From positions 22,365,452-22,429,451 of the forward strand of contig OX235267.1 of the NCBI GenBank assembly GCA_944472135.2: a DNA stretch of 64,000 bases, read 5' to 3'. This document shows, piece by piece, positions 12,125 to 25,730 of the stretch. The notes beneath the pieces are model-generated. The model had not been told where the DNA came from. It made no database searches and saw only the letters and a list, made by a program, of their open reading frames with translations. Source of the DNA: Trichobilharzia regenti (taxonomy: Eukaryota > Platyhelminthes > Trematoda > Strigeidida > Schistosomatidae). The translations under genes and the position numbers were made by a program. Numbering within the stretch: the first letter of the stretch is position 1; each line of letters starts with the position of its first letter.

Positions 12125-12360
12125 AGAATCGTGCGTTGATGACACAGCTAAAAAATTCTCTCCAACCACGCAGATGGTCCAGGGTTCGATCCACGGTCGA
12201 CAAACACTCCTTTACCTCGCTAAGCCAGTAATAAGACTGGTAAAGAGGAAAGGTTGAGCATGAGGCTAGCAACCCTATCAACACCGCTACTACCGAAACT
12301 CCAAGTCTGTAACTTGAATCCCTATGTTACACGGCGAACGTTAAGGAATAAGAAAAAGAA
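12125..12360 (+). mobile_element. tRNA-headed SINE-B
   Basis: B box GGGTTCGATCCACGGTCGAC at about 12182-12201 is followed by the SINE-B body (CACTCCTTTACCTCGCTAAG, a TAATAAGACTGGTAAAGAGG block, GCATGAGGCTAGCAACC). The 3' end is of the RTE type, GAATCCCTATGTTACAC, with AAGGAATAAG after it. The tail resemblance to RTE-B LINEs suggests mobilisation by them. Confidence 0.8.
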
Positions 12361-12416
12361 AAATAGGAAATCAGTGAGTAGAAATTTGTAGAACACTGTA
12401 TAATAATAAAAATATT

Positions 12417-12818
12417 TCAGGATTTCATCATGAGCTGACATTAGTTAGAGGACCGTTGGAAAACCACCAGGGAGTACTGGACAGCTGCTTCATCCTTGTT
12501 TAGGACTCTTCAGCAGTACGCACCCACCACAGCAGGTTCGAACCCAGGACCTTCCGGTAAGAAGGCGAGCTCGTATGCCATTAAGCCACTGGGACCCGAT
12601 CCAATGGTCCTTGAATTCTAACTTCTGCCAATTCACGACATAGCGCGACCGCTAGCCAATGTCTTCGGCGAGTATTTGTCCTCACACCCGACCCTGAAGT
12701 GTCCCAAACTAGGACAAAACAGCTGTCCAGTACTCTCAGGTTTTCCAATGGTTCTCTAACTAATGTCAGCTCATGATGAAATCCTGAAACCAATCAAATC
12801 CCTACAAACCAACACTTG
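12417..12818. mobile_element. W-type SINE palindromic composite with 12-bp TSD
   Basis: A minus-strand SINE unit (12417 to about 12660) meets a plus-strand partial unit (about 12661-12818), so the two tails point outward. The block is flanked by AATAAAAATATT at 12405-12416 and 12819-12830. The plus-strand partner retains only the region after the B box, including a degenerate hammerhead-like block (12690-12735) whose core is damaged (GAA became CAAAA-like). Confidence 0.8.
12474..12529 (-). ncRNA. Candidate hammerhead in W-type SINE
   Basis: On the minus strand helix I is GTACTG with CAGTAC, the core reads CTGAAGA, helix II is GTCC with GGAT around an A-rich loop, then GAA, then a short helix III inside GCAGCTGT, and a GUC cleavage triplet. 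All invariant core bases are present. The helix III closing pair next to the site is G-U rather than A-U, so activity may be weak. Other W-type copies in the window have lost core bases. Confidence 0.5.
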
Positions 12819-12830
12819 AATAAAAATATT

Positions 12831-13480
12831 ATCTAATTTCAACTTGAAAAAGAGAAACAATTATATCTCATGTGAGAAAAATATTTACCTTTGTCTAAAA
12901 CAGTGTCGATTCGATCTGAAATTTGTACGCCATGAAGATGATGATGATGACACAGACGACGATGATGACATCAGTGATGACAAACCGACTGCATTACTGA
13001 TTTCTGTAGTAGTCTGTCGCATTAAACTGCAAGAAAAGCAAAAGCATAACACAGAGAAAAAGGAAGATATTTTATGCTAATTTTGGCTTTCGAAATTGTA
13101 CATGGGCAAACAACAGCAATTATTGTGATTGATATTAGCATAGAAAATGTCATATAAATCTTTGCCTAGAGTACTCATGGCATATGAGGCAGCGAAATTA
13201 ATTGTAATGGCAGAAAACAGTCGTATTCGACGGCAGATATGTTCATTTGTCTTTGGTGATTTAAAGTGATGCCAAAATATGTAAAAATTTTACAGTCGTA
13301 ATCTGCCACCTTTTTGTCTTTACATCAACTACTTTACATTTCGTTTCACAGTGACCTACATTTCTCCTCTCTACAACTTAATCCGTCTCTCTGGTATTCA
13401 AGAATCCTGCAGATGTTATAAATTTCCCGATTACAGTATACACATGTTTCTTGTCAGTGGAACGCACCAGAATAGCAAAA
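12831..13480. other. Unannotated sequence with acidic open frame
   Basis: A frame at 12844-13080 includes an aspartate-rich run encoded by a GAT/GAC-rich tract (12936-12987). The 5' side has an AG preceded by a weak pyrimidine tract, but no good donor site follows. It is not called as an exon. Confidence 0.3.
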
Positions 13481-13481
13481 T

Positions 13482-14851
<1,370 letters not shown>

Positions 14852-14873
<22 letters not shown>

Positions 14874-17800
14874 CTCGTCCCCCCGTCAAATAGCTTTGTG
14901 CGCAGACGTTCCGACCTTCTGGGTGCTACATCCTCTAGTTGAGGATTGTTACTGACCGGCTTGTCCCACTGTACCCATCTTTGTAGCTGACTGGCGTTAA
15001 CTCGTTTCTGTTTATCACCTCTTCGGATGGTATATACTTGACCCCGTCTTTTTGTGATTGTGTATGGTCCTTCCCACTTTGGAAGGAGTTTCCGTGAACC
15101 TAGCCCGCCTCCAACTGTATATCTCCTGTCTCTACACTTCACTTGGTCCCCGACTGCAAAAGTAATGCACTGCGTCCTTTCTTTCATCTGAGACTTCGTG
15201 ACATCACTGCGCTGCTTCCGTATTACATTCTTGACTGCCTCTTTCCTCTCTGCTTTTAATTTCGTCGTACTCCACTTTTGGTGCATGGGCCAGGTCTCAT
15301 TGTGTACCGGTAATCGTGGTTTTCTGCCATACATCAGTTGGAAGGGTGACTTCTTCGTTGTTTCCTGAGTGGTAGCCCGATGTGTTAGTAAAATCAGTGG
15401 AAGCTCCGTTTCCCAGTTCCCGCCCTTCGAAGCCAGCCACTCTTTCAGTGTACGGTTGTTTCTCTCCGTTAGGCCATTCGTTTGTGGATGGTATGGGGTC
15501 GTTCTGATCCTCTTGATGCCCAGCTGTTGCAAACGGGAAGTAAACTCTTCACTCTCGAAACAGGGACCTTGGTCTGTCAGTATTGTCTTCGGTACGCCGT
15601 GGTCTGCAACAATGTGTCTAACTACTGCATCTGTCACGGTTCTTGCACGTTGGTCTGGGATTGCTACGGCGTCTACCCATCGTGTCGCGTGTTCCGTCAT
15701 CACCAAGAGGTACTGATTACCATTGGATGTCTGAGGAAATGGACCCATGACATCTACGGACCACAAGTCACCTATCGCGGTAACTGGAATCGACTGAAGT
15801 GGTGGTCGTATATACCGGTCACCTTTCATCAGCTGGCACCGTGGACATCCAAGTACGTATCTTGCTACGTCTTCTCTCATACCTGGCCAGTACATACTTT
15901 GTCTTAGGAGGTCGGTCGTTCTGGCCACGCCTGTATGCGCTAGCTGGTGACATTCTTCTATCATGTCGTGGCGCGACGATTGAGGTATGACAGCCAGCCA
16001 GCTTCCGTCGTTCTCTCGCCAGGTCAGAGTCCCGTAGGCATTCACTCTGAGTCGATCCCTCTGTCTGAGTAGTGTGGTTAGCTCCTTACTCGCCGTAGTT
16101 TGATCCACTTCTATTCCGTTGGTGATCACCTGTATTACTGTATTCAGCGTATCGTCCAACCTCTGCCTACGTGCAAGTCTTAGTGGGTCTTGTTCTACTG
16201 CATGCACTCCGTAAGCGACCTCGGGCAACTCAGACTCATCTTCTGGTCTCGATAACAAATCTGCCAAGACATTTTCACTTCCAGGAACGTGTGAGATCGT
16301 AAAATCGTATTCCTGAAGACGCAACATCCACCGTGACAACTTCCCCCGTGGGTCTCTCGCTGTCTTCAAAAATTGTAGCGGCTTATGATCAGTTTCGATG
16401 TGGAACCGCCGGCCGAGTAAATAAGGTCTCCATTTGTCGACTGCCCATACCATTGCTAAACATTCTTTCTCTATCGTTGAATACTTTCTCTCTGTGAGGG
16501 TCAACACCCTACTGGCATACTCAACGATTCCCTCGTCCTGTCTTAGGACCGCACCTATAGCGTAGTCACTGGCATCTGTGCACACTGTGAACTGTCTTCC
16601 TGGCACAGGTAGTTTTAGCGTCATTTGTTGGTGGTCGAGCAGCTGTTTAATTCTGTCGAATGTCCTCTGCGATTCTTCCGACCAAACAAACTTTGGCTCA
16701 CCTAGTAGCCTGTATAGAGGGGCTGCTATCTCATTGAAGTTCTTCACGAAGCGACTATAAAACGCTGCTCTACCCAAGAATTGTCTCAGTTTTCTCTTTG
16801 AATTCGGGGCTGGAATCGTTTTAATCGTCAAAATTTTCTCCGGCAGTGGTTTAATCTCACCATTTCCCACTTTATGTCCCAACAGAGTAACATTCTTTTT
16901 GGCTATCTGAGACTTGGTTTTGTTGACGCGTAGTCCAAACTCTTCGATGCGTCGCAGCACGGCTTCTACATGGTTGACGTGATCGTTTTCGTTCTGACTG
17001 TATATGACGAGATCATCACCATAAACCTCCACGTTTTTCAAGTTCTTAAGTAATAGCTTCATCAGTCGCCTGAACGTAAACGGTGCACCTGCTAGTCCAA
17101 ACGGCATGCGTTTAAATCGATATTGTGTCTGACCCACGATGAAAGCCGTCTTATCTCTGTCACTTTGTTTTATCGGTATCTGCCAGTATCCTGAGCGAAG
17201 ATCGAGAACCGAAAACACATTCGCACCTTGTAGGCGATCTAAGGTTTCTACCACTGTTGGCATGGCACACGGTCTTAACTCTGTCATACTGTTTAACTGT
17301 CGAAAATCAACACAGAATCTATATTTCCCATTCGCTTTTTTTACTAACAGCACTGGAGAGTTGTATGGGCTATCAGCTTCCTCAATAATATCATCTTTTA
17401 ACATCTCTTGCACTTGTCGCTCCACTTCGCCTTCCAGATGACATGGAACTCTTCGCGTTAAAAATGACCTTACTTTCGGATCACTTAACGGAATTTCATG
17501 ATTCACCTTATCGCAATAACCGTATGGGTCCCCATCTCCAGTGAACAGATGATCGTATTTATTAATTAACTCTGTCACATTGTGTACCGTCGACAGCTTA
17601 ATCGCTGCTATCTCGCTGGTCTCATACATGTTGATATGCCCGTATTTCGTGATCACCACGTTCGCTTGCGTGTCGATTATGGCACCAATCTCACGCAGAA
17701 AATCCGCTCCTAATATCGTTCGCTGTAGTTCGGGTACAACAATGAAAGGAAACGTCACCTCGCAGCCACCAACAACGACCGTACAGTTCGATCTACCCGT

Positions 17801-18151
17801 GATACGCAACACATACCCGCCTACTGTTTGTACTGTCAATGAACACGGATTAACACTCTTACATAAATTCTTATCTATTAACGACACGGCCGCTCCTGTA
17901 TCTATCAAACATACTACTTCTCGATCATTCACTCGCAACTTCGAATACAGAGCGCCTTTCTCAATAGCCCCCACTAAACCTAGGTTCATACGAAAGAAAG
18001 AACAAGCATTATACCGTCTGAAATTTTTTCTTTTTCGCCTTTCTGGGCAGTATCTTCTCCAGTGTCCCGGCTTACCGCATTCAAAACACCGGTCTTTTCT
18101 ATCAGCCAACTTTAACGCCGCCACTTCCCGCTGCAATGCTTCAATTTTTGC
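14852..18151 (-). CDS. pol: Pol polyprotein: CCHC, protease, RT, RNase H, integrase
   Basis: Open over about 1,095 codons. Residue numbers count from the in-frame TTG at 18136; no ATG opens the frame, so it is probably entered from gag. Zinc knuckle C17-C20-H25-C30; aspartic protease DTGA at 79-82; RT with D312 in LDLRSGYW, the MPFGLAGAPFTF block and YGDD at 372-375; RNase H D521, the EKEC glutamate near 556-558 and D583; integrase H730, H734, C764, C767, then D795, D855 and E891 (35 residues between the last two); a GPY/F-type module around W1021-Y1025. All catalytic residues are present and there is no internal stop. The C-terminus and stop run into the 3' LTR. It would copy and integrate the element. 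The order RT-RNase H-integrase defines Ty3/gypsy. Confidence 0.95.
14874..14888 (-). promoter_or_regulatory. Polypurine tract
   Basis: Directly before the 3' LTR on the element strand is GACGGGGGGACGAG, with a G6 core. This is the expected position for plus-strand priming. Confidence 0.7.
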
Positions 18152-18690
18152 TCATATTCGTTTGGTTTTGGTTGGTCTATAGCGGCTACCGTTGTGCTCA
18201 GCAGCTGTCTGGTCACCTTCGCCAGCTCACTAATATCCATCGGCTGCGTTGCGTTAACCAGTTTTAATCGCTGAGAAATGTGGTCTGGGACACTCTCGAT
18301 GAATTGGGAAGACAGTAACTGCGCTTCTGATTCTTCATCTAAAGTGGGAAGCGCGCGTCGAAGTAGATTAGTCAGTTTCACCGCCAACACTAGCGGGTCT
18401 CCATCAGGTCCAAGCTTCATTGACCGGAACTGCTGCATTGCTAGCTGTCTGTCTGTTTCGCTGTCAAACTCGGACACTAGTCGTTCAACCAATTTCTTCC
18501 AAGACGCTGTGCCATTTGACCTGTCTACGCTGTCATATGCAGCCTTCGCTCGGCCTCTCAACAGCGTCCCCAGGACAACTGCCTTCGCCGCCTGCTCCTT
18601 GACACCCACCAGCTCAGCAACGGCTTCGAAGTCACGTAAGAAGCTCCGTATGTCACCTTCTTCAAACGCAGCTGGCCACGGGATCTTCAT
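18112..18690 (-). CDS. gag: Gag-like capsid protein, 192 aa
   Basis: The first ATG in frame is at 18690, 25 bases inside the 5' LTR edge. The frame is also open upstream through the LTR end without another ATG. The product starts with a basic KIPWP stretch, then a helical region typical of retrotransposon Gag (FLRDFEAVAELVG, WKKLVERLVSEFDSE, the QFRSMKLGPDGD block, LLRRALPTLDEESE). It ends at 18112 before the zinc knuckle, which lies in the overlapping pol frame. Pol is shifted by -1 relative to gag; the overlap is roughly 18112-18151. It should form the capsid particle; recognition is by position and fold pattern, not by a close family match. Confidence 0.8.
   Translation of the reverse strand: MKIPWPAAFEEGDIRSFLRDFEAVAELVGVKEQAAKAVVLGTLLRGRAKAAYDSVDRSNGTASWKKLVERLVSEFDSETDRQLAMQQFRSMKLGPDGDPLVLAVKLTNLLRRALPTLDEESEAQLLSSQFIESVPDHISQRLKLVNATQPMDISELAKVTRQLLSTTVAAIDQPKPNEYEQKLKHCSGKWRR
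18144..18150 (-). promoter_or_regulatory. Candidate gag-pol -1 frameshift site
   Basis: On the element strand gag reads CAA AAA TTG here, giving a run of five A (18149-18145) just inside the gag/pol overlap, which opens after a pol-frame TGA at 18154-18152. A -1 slip on this run continues into pol just ahead of the zinc knuckle. It is not a classical X-XXY-YYZ heptamer. A single lost A in an ancestral fused frame would look the same. Confidence 0.45.
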
Positions 18691-18694
18691 CTTC

Positions 18695-18712
18695 TTGGAG
18701 GCAGCGACACCA
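18695..18712 (-). promoter_or_regulatory. Primer-binding site
   Basis: Two bases after the 5' LTR, the element strand begins TGGTGTCGCTGCC, the complement of a tRNA 3' end with CCA. The tRNA was not identified; TGGTGTC would suit some leucine tRNAs. Confidence 0.65.
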
Positions 18713-18714
18713 AA

Positions 18715-19982
<1,268 letters not shown>

Positions 19983-20194
19983 TTAGCAAACATATTTTGA
20001 TATTGCTTTTTCAGTGCTAAATACAGTTAAGCAAAAGTGTATATAATCTTTTTGTAAGAAATATTCCCTTGGAAATTTCTATTCTAACTTGATAAGGATA
20101 GTGAAGATTACAGAAAAACTAGGAAAGAATGCTGAATAAATAATCGAACAGCACAGTAGTCCCCTGTGTTATTATTATTATCACCATTCGCCCC

Positions 20195-20570
20195 AGTTTC
20201 GCATGAGATAAAAGGCTTCAGCAACACAATTCATTTCATTCGGTTCCCTGTAGTCCTTTACAGCTACCTTCACTACTACCAATAAATACTCTCATCTACT
20301 CTTAATGTGGTCTCACCTATGTCACCTTCGAAACAACGCCTAACTTGTCGTTTCGTGTTCGGCCTCCGCTCGAGGGTATGTCTGGCGCGTAATGTGACTG
20401 AATCGACTTCTTGTCTAGTTTACTATTCAATCCTAAGCTGGATAAAAAGGTGAAGCTTCGGTTTGTGACTAGAGACCCTAAACTGGAAAATCGATCAAGC
20501 CGTTACAGAAACTTCAGGGTAGAGACAGAGTATAAAGAATACATTTATTCTCCCTACGTTACACTTCATT
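20195..20570 (-). mobile_element. Decayed RTE 3' end and SINE-like tail
   Basis: Minus-strand patches match RTE-A 3' sequence (the CGAGCGGAGGCCGAA-type block near 20365-20380). The 20420-20560 part has SINE-B-like blocks (a GAAACTTCAGG-type block and a TTACACTTC end). Both are strongly mutated. Confidence 0.4.
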
Positions 20571-20734
20571 GAATTTACTATAAGAAAACAAAGTCGAGTT
20601 CAATTGTGTGTAGGAGTGTGTGGAATACTAGTTAGTCCTTAAAAATGTACTATCAGGAGATACGTTTACTGTAATTCACACTCATATTCACTTGAGAATT
20701 ATTATTTACTATTATAATTGTTTTTTTGGGTTCC
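20571..20734. other. Unannotated spacer
   Basis: AT-rich sequence between decayed retroelement pieces. No feature was seen. Confidence 0.3.
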
Positions 20735-21225
20735 AGTTGGAACATGGGGTTTCAACAGCACATTTTCACTTTCTCCTATTTCATGTGATCCTTTTTAGCT
20801 GGCCACGCGATTGTCCATAATCTCTCATCTCCTCCTATGATCTCCCCCATGCCACATCCAGATGCCCAACTCGTCATAAGCTATTCACTTTTCACTCGAA
20901 CGATAGCCTGGAGCGCTATGTCATTCAACGGTCTTCTCAGCGTTCACCCAATGCGATTCGACTTCCTTTTGCATATTTCTTGGCCAATAGGTTATTTATT
21001 GTTTCTTTTCCTCAGTTTCTTCGTATACGAGAACTGACTGACTTGACATTTATGTTGAAAATCCGAACCTTGTTCTTTATGCCAACTGAGTGTAGGAGGA
21101 GATTTCCAAACTGATTTTAGAGTGATGAAGGTTTGCCTTGAATTTCCAGTTCTGGCTGGCTTTGTCATCTTTATCCGTTCCACCCGTGGTTGAAACGATG
21201 CTTCCTAGATAAGTAAGAGCAAGAA
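20735..21225 (-). mobile_element. RTE LINE 3' fragment
   Basis: Minus-strand translation gives pieces such as the ITLKSVWKSPPTL region and an ITKPARTGNSRQTFI-like block, equivalent to RTE C-terminal sequence at 8.85 and 58.7 kb. The 3' end (plus 20735-20760) is a degenerate version of the shared GAAGCCC tail. It has frameshifts throughout. Confidence 0.65.
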
Positions 21226-21227
21226 GT

Positions 21228-21415
21228 GAGCTTTTACAGCTTGATTCCACACTGTATTTTTCGGTACATGTATGGAATTTTCAGCATGGATATCAGTAGC
21301 TCAAATTTTGCAGGCCGACCATAGATATCAGGTGTGCGTCGCCAGGGGATCGAACCTCTGACCATGTGCATGGTCAGCGAGAGTCCTAACCACTGTGCCA
21401 CCGACGCTGATGGTG
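21228..21415 (-). mobile_element. tRNA-headed SINE-C
   Basis: Minus-strand copy with head at 21410-21340 (GCGTCGGTGGCACAGTGGTT, B box near 21350) and SINE-C body. It abuts the 5' side of the RTE fragment. Confidence 0.8.
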
Positions 21416-22307
21416 ATTGATGGCATTAACTCGAGAATAATGAAACATTGCATACATCACATGTATATATGTATACACATCCTACTGAATTACTATTTGC
21501 CGATATTTAGAAAAAAGAAGAGTTTTTGAAAAATACATTAGCGCATTATTTCCATAAAGGTATACATAATATAGAACTTCCTTACTACGTACGCATTAAT
21601 TATTGTCATTGTTATTGTTTTGATATCTTGTCACTTGGCAACAAAACGACACAGAATCAATTATAAACTGTAAAGCTAAAATATTTCTTGTCAATTACTT
21701 TTCATTTTTTTTTATTGTATATGTACATATTTTCGTGTGTGTATACATATTCATGCCAAGATTGTATAATTGTGAAAAAGACTCTTTGGCAATCTTGCAT
21801 AGTAATAAATTCCCTTAGTTTTTTTTTTACCAATTACATTATTATTAGGTGTGCTATGCTGTATTTTCCAGCTAATAGTAATACTTTAAATATGAATATT
21901 GTTCTGTTTCGTTTTTGTTTGCTTTTTTGTCACTGATAACACATTCTGATATCTCTATTTGTGTGTTATACTACCGTTAAATCATGCGATAGACAGGACG
22001 TTTTATACAGTATTCTTCTTTGTCATGACAAAAGCATAAACATAATAATAATAATAATAATAATAAAATACCAGACGGAATTATTAATTACACATTTCTA
22101 ATCAATTTCAGTGATAAAAGAAAGAATCCAACCGATATGTATTTTTTTCTTCCTTTCTCAATTCATCCTAATGTGATAGAATCACATTTACTCGTAGTGG
22201 TGTTTTGCATTATTATTACTGTTTCATGCTCGGTTAATAACACATGTAGGAGTTTATAAATTGATCAAGCAAATATATATTTATGTATTCTTATTATATC
22301 CTTTATT
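21416..22307. other. Unannotated AT-rich sequence
   Basis: No gene signal. A short AAT array lies at about 22041-22066. The frame at 21688-21936 is composition-driven. Confidence 0.45.
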
Positions 22308-24240
22308 TCCTAGAGGAATATAGGGCTTCAGCCACGAGTCTCAAATGCCATCGGTTTTCTTCCAACTTTTTCACCCCGCTCCAAGTCTCCCCACATGCTT
22401 TCATCTCCTCCTCACATGACCTCCTCCAAGTCACCCTCGCACTGACGACCAACTCGCCGATTCCCTTTCGGCCTGGTTCCACTCGAGCAATGGCTTATCG
22501 AGTGATGTCATTCACTTGATGGTTTCCTCAGAGTATGGCCAGCTAATCCATCTCCATTTCTTCCTTCCTATTTGTTTCACAATCGGTTCCTGTTGTGTTG
22601 GTTCGGTCATTTCCAGAAATCCCTATTGGTGATCTTTTCTGGCCGGCCATCTGATCTTGAGTATTGAGAGAAGACAACTGTTAATGAAGGTCTGAAGTTT
22701 GTTTGAGATGCTGTGTATGACGCGCTGGCCAAGTCTCCGATCCGTACGTTGAGTAGCACTGACTGACTTCACATTGGAGTTGAAAATCCGGATCTTATTT
22801 CTGATGCTGATTAGTGCTGTTGAACTCCACACAGACTTGGGAGTGATGAAAACTTGTCTTGCTTTTCCGATTCTGGCTTTGATATCCTCGTCAGTTCCGT
22901 TGACCTGTAGTTGAAACGATGCTTCCCAGGTAGGTGGGTAGGTAGGTGATGGAGGTTGTTTCTTTCAGGTTCCTCCCATTTATGCTGGCTGATTGTTGTC
23001 TGTTGTTGTTGTTGTTCGTGTTGGTGTTGGCCAGGAATCTTCATCACCTACCTCTGTTTTATCTGTGTTCGCCTGAAGGAGGTCTTATCTTTGATGCTTC
23101 TTCCATCGCCAGCTTGTTGCTTCTCACTTGCATATCTTCCAGTTTGTGGGAAATCAGACATATATCATCATTGGCGAAGTCCAGATCCTCCAAGTTGATT
23201 TTGTGTGAGTCCATTTTATGCCTGTTTCCTCATTTCCCGTTGTCTATCTCATTATCCAATATACTGCAATCAGGAAAATCATTGGCGATAGTAGACAGCC
23301 AGCCTGCCTCACTCCTATCCTCACTTCGAAGGCTTCCGTAAGTTTCCCGTTGTGGATAACTTGGCATGCAGCATTGTCGTACAACTGTTGGATGAGATGC
23401 CTAATATTCAGTGGCACCCCTTAGCAGCGAAGTAGTTTCCAAATCACCTCTCGATCGACGCTGAGCTGTCGAAGGCCTTTTCAAAGTCGATGAAGTTGAG
23501 ATAGAGAGGTGACTGACTGCCATTCCAAGCTTTGTTCAATGATGATCCGTAGAGTGGCAATTTGATCAATACATGACTTGTTTCTCCTGAATCCAGGTTG
23601 TTCCGGTCGAAGTTTTGCATCCAGGCTGGCATGTTTGATTCTCTCCAGGATGATGAGGCTTAGCATTTTACTTGGGATGGACAGGAGCATAATTCCACGA
23701 CAGCTTTTACATTGACTTAAGTCTCCTTTCTTTGGTAGTTTGAATAAGTATCCTTTCTTCCAGTCCTCAGGTACTTTGCCCTCCATCCACACCTTCTACA
23801 GCAATGGCGTCATCAAGTCCTCTGTTGTCTCTGGGTCCGTTTTCAATGCTTCTGCTGGAATCCCATCTGGTCGTGGTGCTTTTCCAGCTTTTAGCATCTT
23901 GATTGCATTCAGGACTTCTGATTCCCTCGGAGGGTCAATGTTAGCTGGTAGTTCTGCTTCCGTTGTAGGTATTGTTGGGCGCATTGTGGGTGGCGGACGA
24001 TTTAGAAGTTTTTTGAAGTGTTCAGCCCAGTGTTTTCTTTGCTCCACCTCTTTAGTGATTGACTTTCCATTGTCATCCTTTACTGGCTTAATCTGTGTTG
24101 AACTTTCACATATTCCCAGCACTTGGATTCCGTATCTTTTCATCTCGTTTGCGATCTGGGCAGCTTTTCCAATCTTATACATAGTGCGGACGTTCCATTT
24201 TCCCACAAAGACTTTTTCTTTTGGCGCAAAGAGATTCATT
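22308..24240 (-). mobile_element. RTE-A LINE, longest copy, deleted and frameshifted
   Basis: Minus strand from 24239: an ATG opens the endonuclease N-terminus (FVGKWNVRTMYKIGKAAQI, then VLGICES). It then skips most of the endonuclease and joins the pre-RT region (KHWAEHFKKLLNRP; then an AGKAPRPDGIPAEALK block). RT follows in another frame (WKKGYLFKLPKKGDLSQC; PGFRRNKSCIDQIATLRIII; FIDFEKAFDS). Five extra bases follow FDS near 23470, and the catalytic motif has an extra codon (FANDD, near 23175). The C-terminal part ends at 22308 with the shared GAAGCCCTAT tail. It is dead, but gives the best view of the family layout: endonuclease, RT, C-terminal basic domain. Confidence 0.85.
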
Positions 24241-24371
24241 ATGCTGAAGTTTCTGTAGCAACTTTGTATATTTATGTATATGAGTCATTTTATAATCAGT
24301 TGATGAAAGCAGCTTCGATTATTTCCAAATTAAAAATGAAATAATAACTTTTTTTTATTTCTTTACATTCT

Positions 24372-24580
24372 CAGTGTAACATAGGGCTTCAAGCTACAGG
24401 CTTAAAGTTTCCATTGTAGCGGTGTTTACGGGATGGGGTTGCTAGCCGCATGCTCAACCTTCCCTCTTTACCTGTCTTATTAATGACTTAGCGAGGTAAA
24501 GGAGTGTTTGTCGGCCGGGGAACGAACCTCGGATGACATGCATGGTCAGCGAGTATTCTACCGCTGTGCCACCGACCCAC
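24372..24580 (-). mobile_element. tRNA-headed SINE-B
   Basis: Minus strand: head GGGTCGGTGGCACAGCGGTA with B box near 24515, then the SINE-B body. It ends at about 24372 with GAAGCCCTATGTTACACTGA, the RTE-type tail. Confidence 0.8.
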
Positions 24581-24788
24581 AAATAATAATAATAATGGTC
24601 ATAAATTTATTACCGTCGGAGAATTTATCATTATTGTTACTGTTATCATTATTAGGAGAGGAGCATACTTAGAAAATTAGAATAGGATGAAATATAAAAA
24701 CTACAAATAAATGGATACTAACTGCTAACAAAAGAAATGTATTTATTTCAAGAAAATTCACCTGTTGATATAAAATACCCATAGAGTT

Positions 24789-25495
24789 TTCTATAGTTTG
24801 GTTTGTAAAGGTTAGTTATGTTATTATGAGTTGATCAAGGATTGATATCAGTTAGAGAACCATTGAAAACTACCACGGAGTACTGGACACCTGCTGTTTC
24901 ATCCTAGTTTGGGAATCATCGGGAGTACGCACCCACTGGGATTCGAACCCAGGACCTTCCGGTTACAAGACAAGCTCGTATACCATTCAGCCACTGGGAC
25001 CCGATTCAATGCCCAACGCGTGAATCCTAATTTCTACCAATTCGTGATTTAGCGCGCCCCCAACCATTGTCGTTGGTGGGACATCCATCCACAGACGTGA
25101 CATCTAGTTGGACCTCACTGGTCACGACTTCTCACTAGAACTCAGGATACTCTTACCTGTAGCAGGTCACTAGCGAGCATCAGATTAATTCTCTATAGTT
25201 TGGTTTGTAAGGGTTAGTTATGTTTTTAAGAGTTGATCACGGATTGATATCAGTTAGTTGGGGTCGCGCTAAATCACGAATTGGTGAAAGTTAGAATTCA
25301 TGAGCCATTGAATCGAGTCCCAGTGGCTAAATGGTATACGAGCTTTCCTTGTAACTGGAAGGTCCTGGGTTCGAATCCCAGTGGGTGCGTACTCCCGATG
25401 ATTCCCAAACTAGGATGAAACAGCAGCTGTCCAGTACTCCGTGATGGTTTTCAATGGTTCTCTAACTGATATCGATCCGTGATCAACTCGTAAAA
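24789..25495. mobile_element. W-type SINE palindromic composite with 12-bp TSD
   Basis: From the right, the minus strand carries a tail fragment (25258-25189) followed by a full unit of about 400 bp (25188-24789), a head-to-tail dimer. A plus-strand partial unit (25259-25495) is joined to it head to head. Flanks are ACCCATAGAGTT at 24777-24788 and 25496-25507. Each unit has GGTTCGAATCC B-box sequence (minus near 24945, plus near 25369) and a hammerhead-derived block whose core reads CCGATGA instead of CTGATGA, so it is probably inactive. Confidence 0.85.
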
Positions 25496-25507
25496 ACCCA
25501 TAGAGTT

Positions 25508-25730
25508 ATTAAGAAAATAAAAGACTGTTGAACGAAGAAAATTTTCTACGTCAACGAAATCATCTTCGGCGGTTGCACACATTTAGTGATATTTACCGAA
25601 AACGTATATTAGTCTATTATTGAGAAATAGCAGGGCTGACATAATCGATATAATCACTAAGACGTGGTTTCTAAAACAAAACTAAAGATTACATAATAGC
25701 CAACGCCACAATGGAAGCGAAGGTGTGAAA
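25508..25730. other. Unannotated spacer
   Basis: Nothing recognised. Confidence 0.3.

Noticed and set aside
12844..13080. Acidic open frame as a host exon
   Set aside because: An aspartate-rich GAT/GAC tract explains the frame. The possible acceptor is weak and no canonical donor follows.
15369..18182. Plus-strand open frames between 15.4 and 18.2 kb
   Set aside because: They lie antisense to the intact gag-pol of the gypsy element and have no motifs of their own.
22956..23341. Repeated CCCC- and LLLL-rich open frames (also at 105, 30233, 35025 and 46545)
   Set aside because: They are antisense translations of the CAA-rich part of RTE-A and recur only because the LINE recurs.
23740..24258. 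Plus-strand open frame of 172 codons
   Set aside because: It is the reverse of the RTE-A endonuclease and pre-RT coding region.
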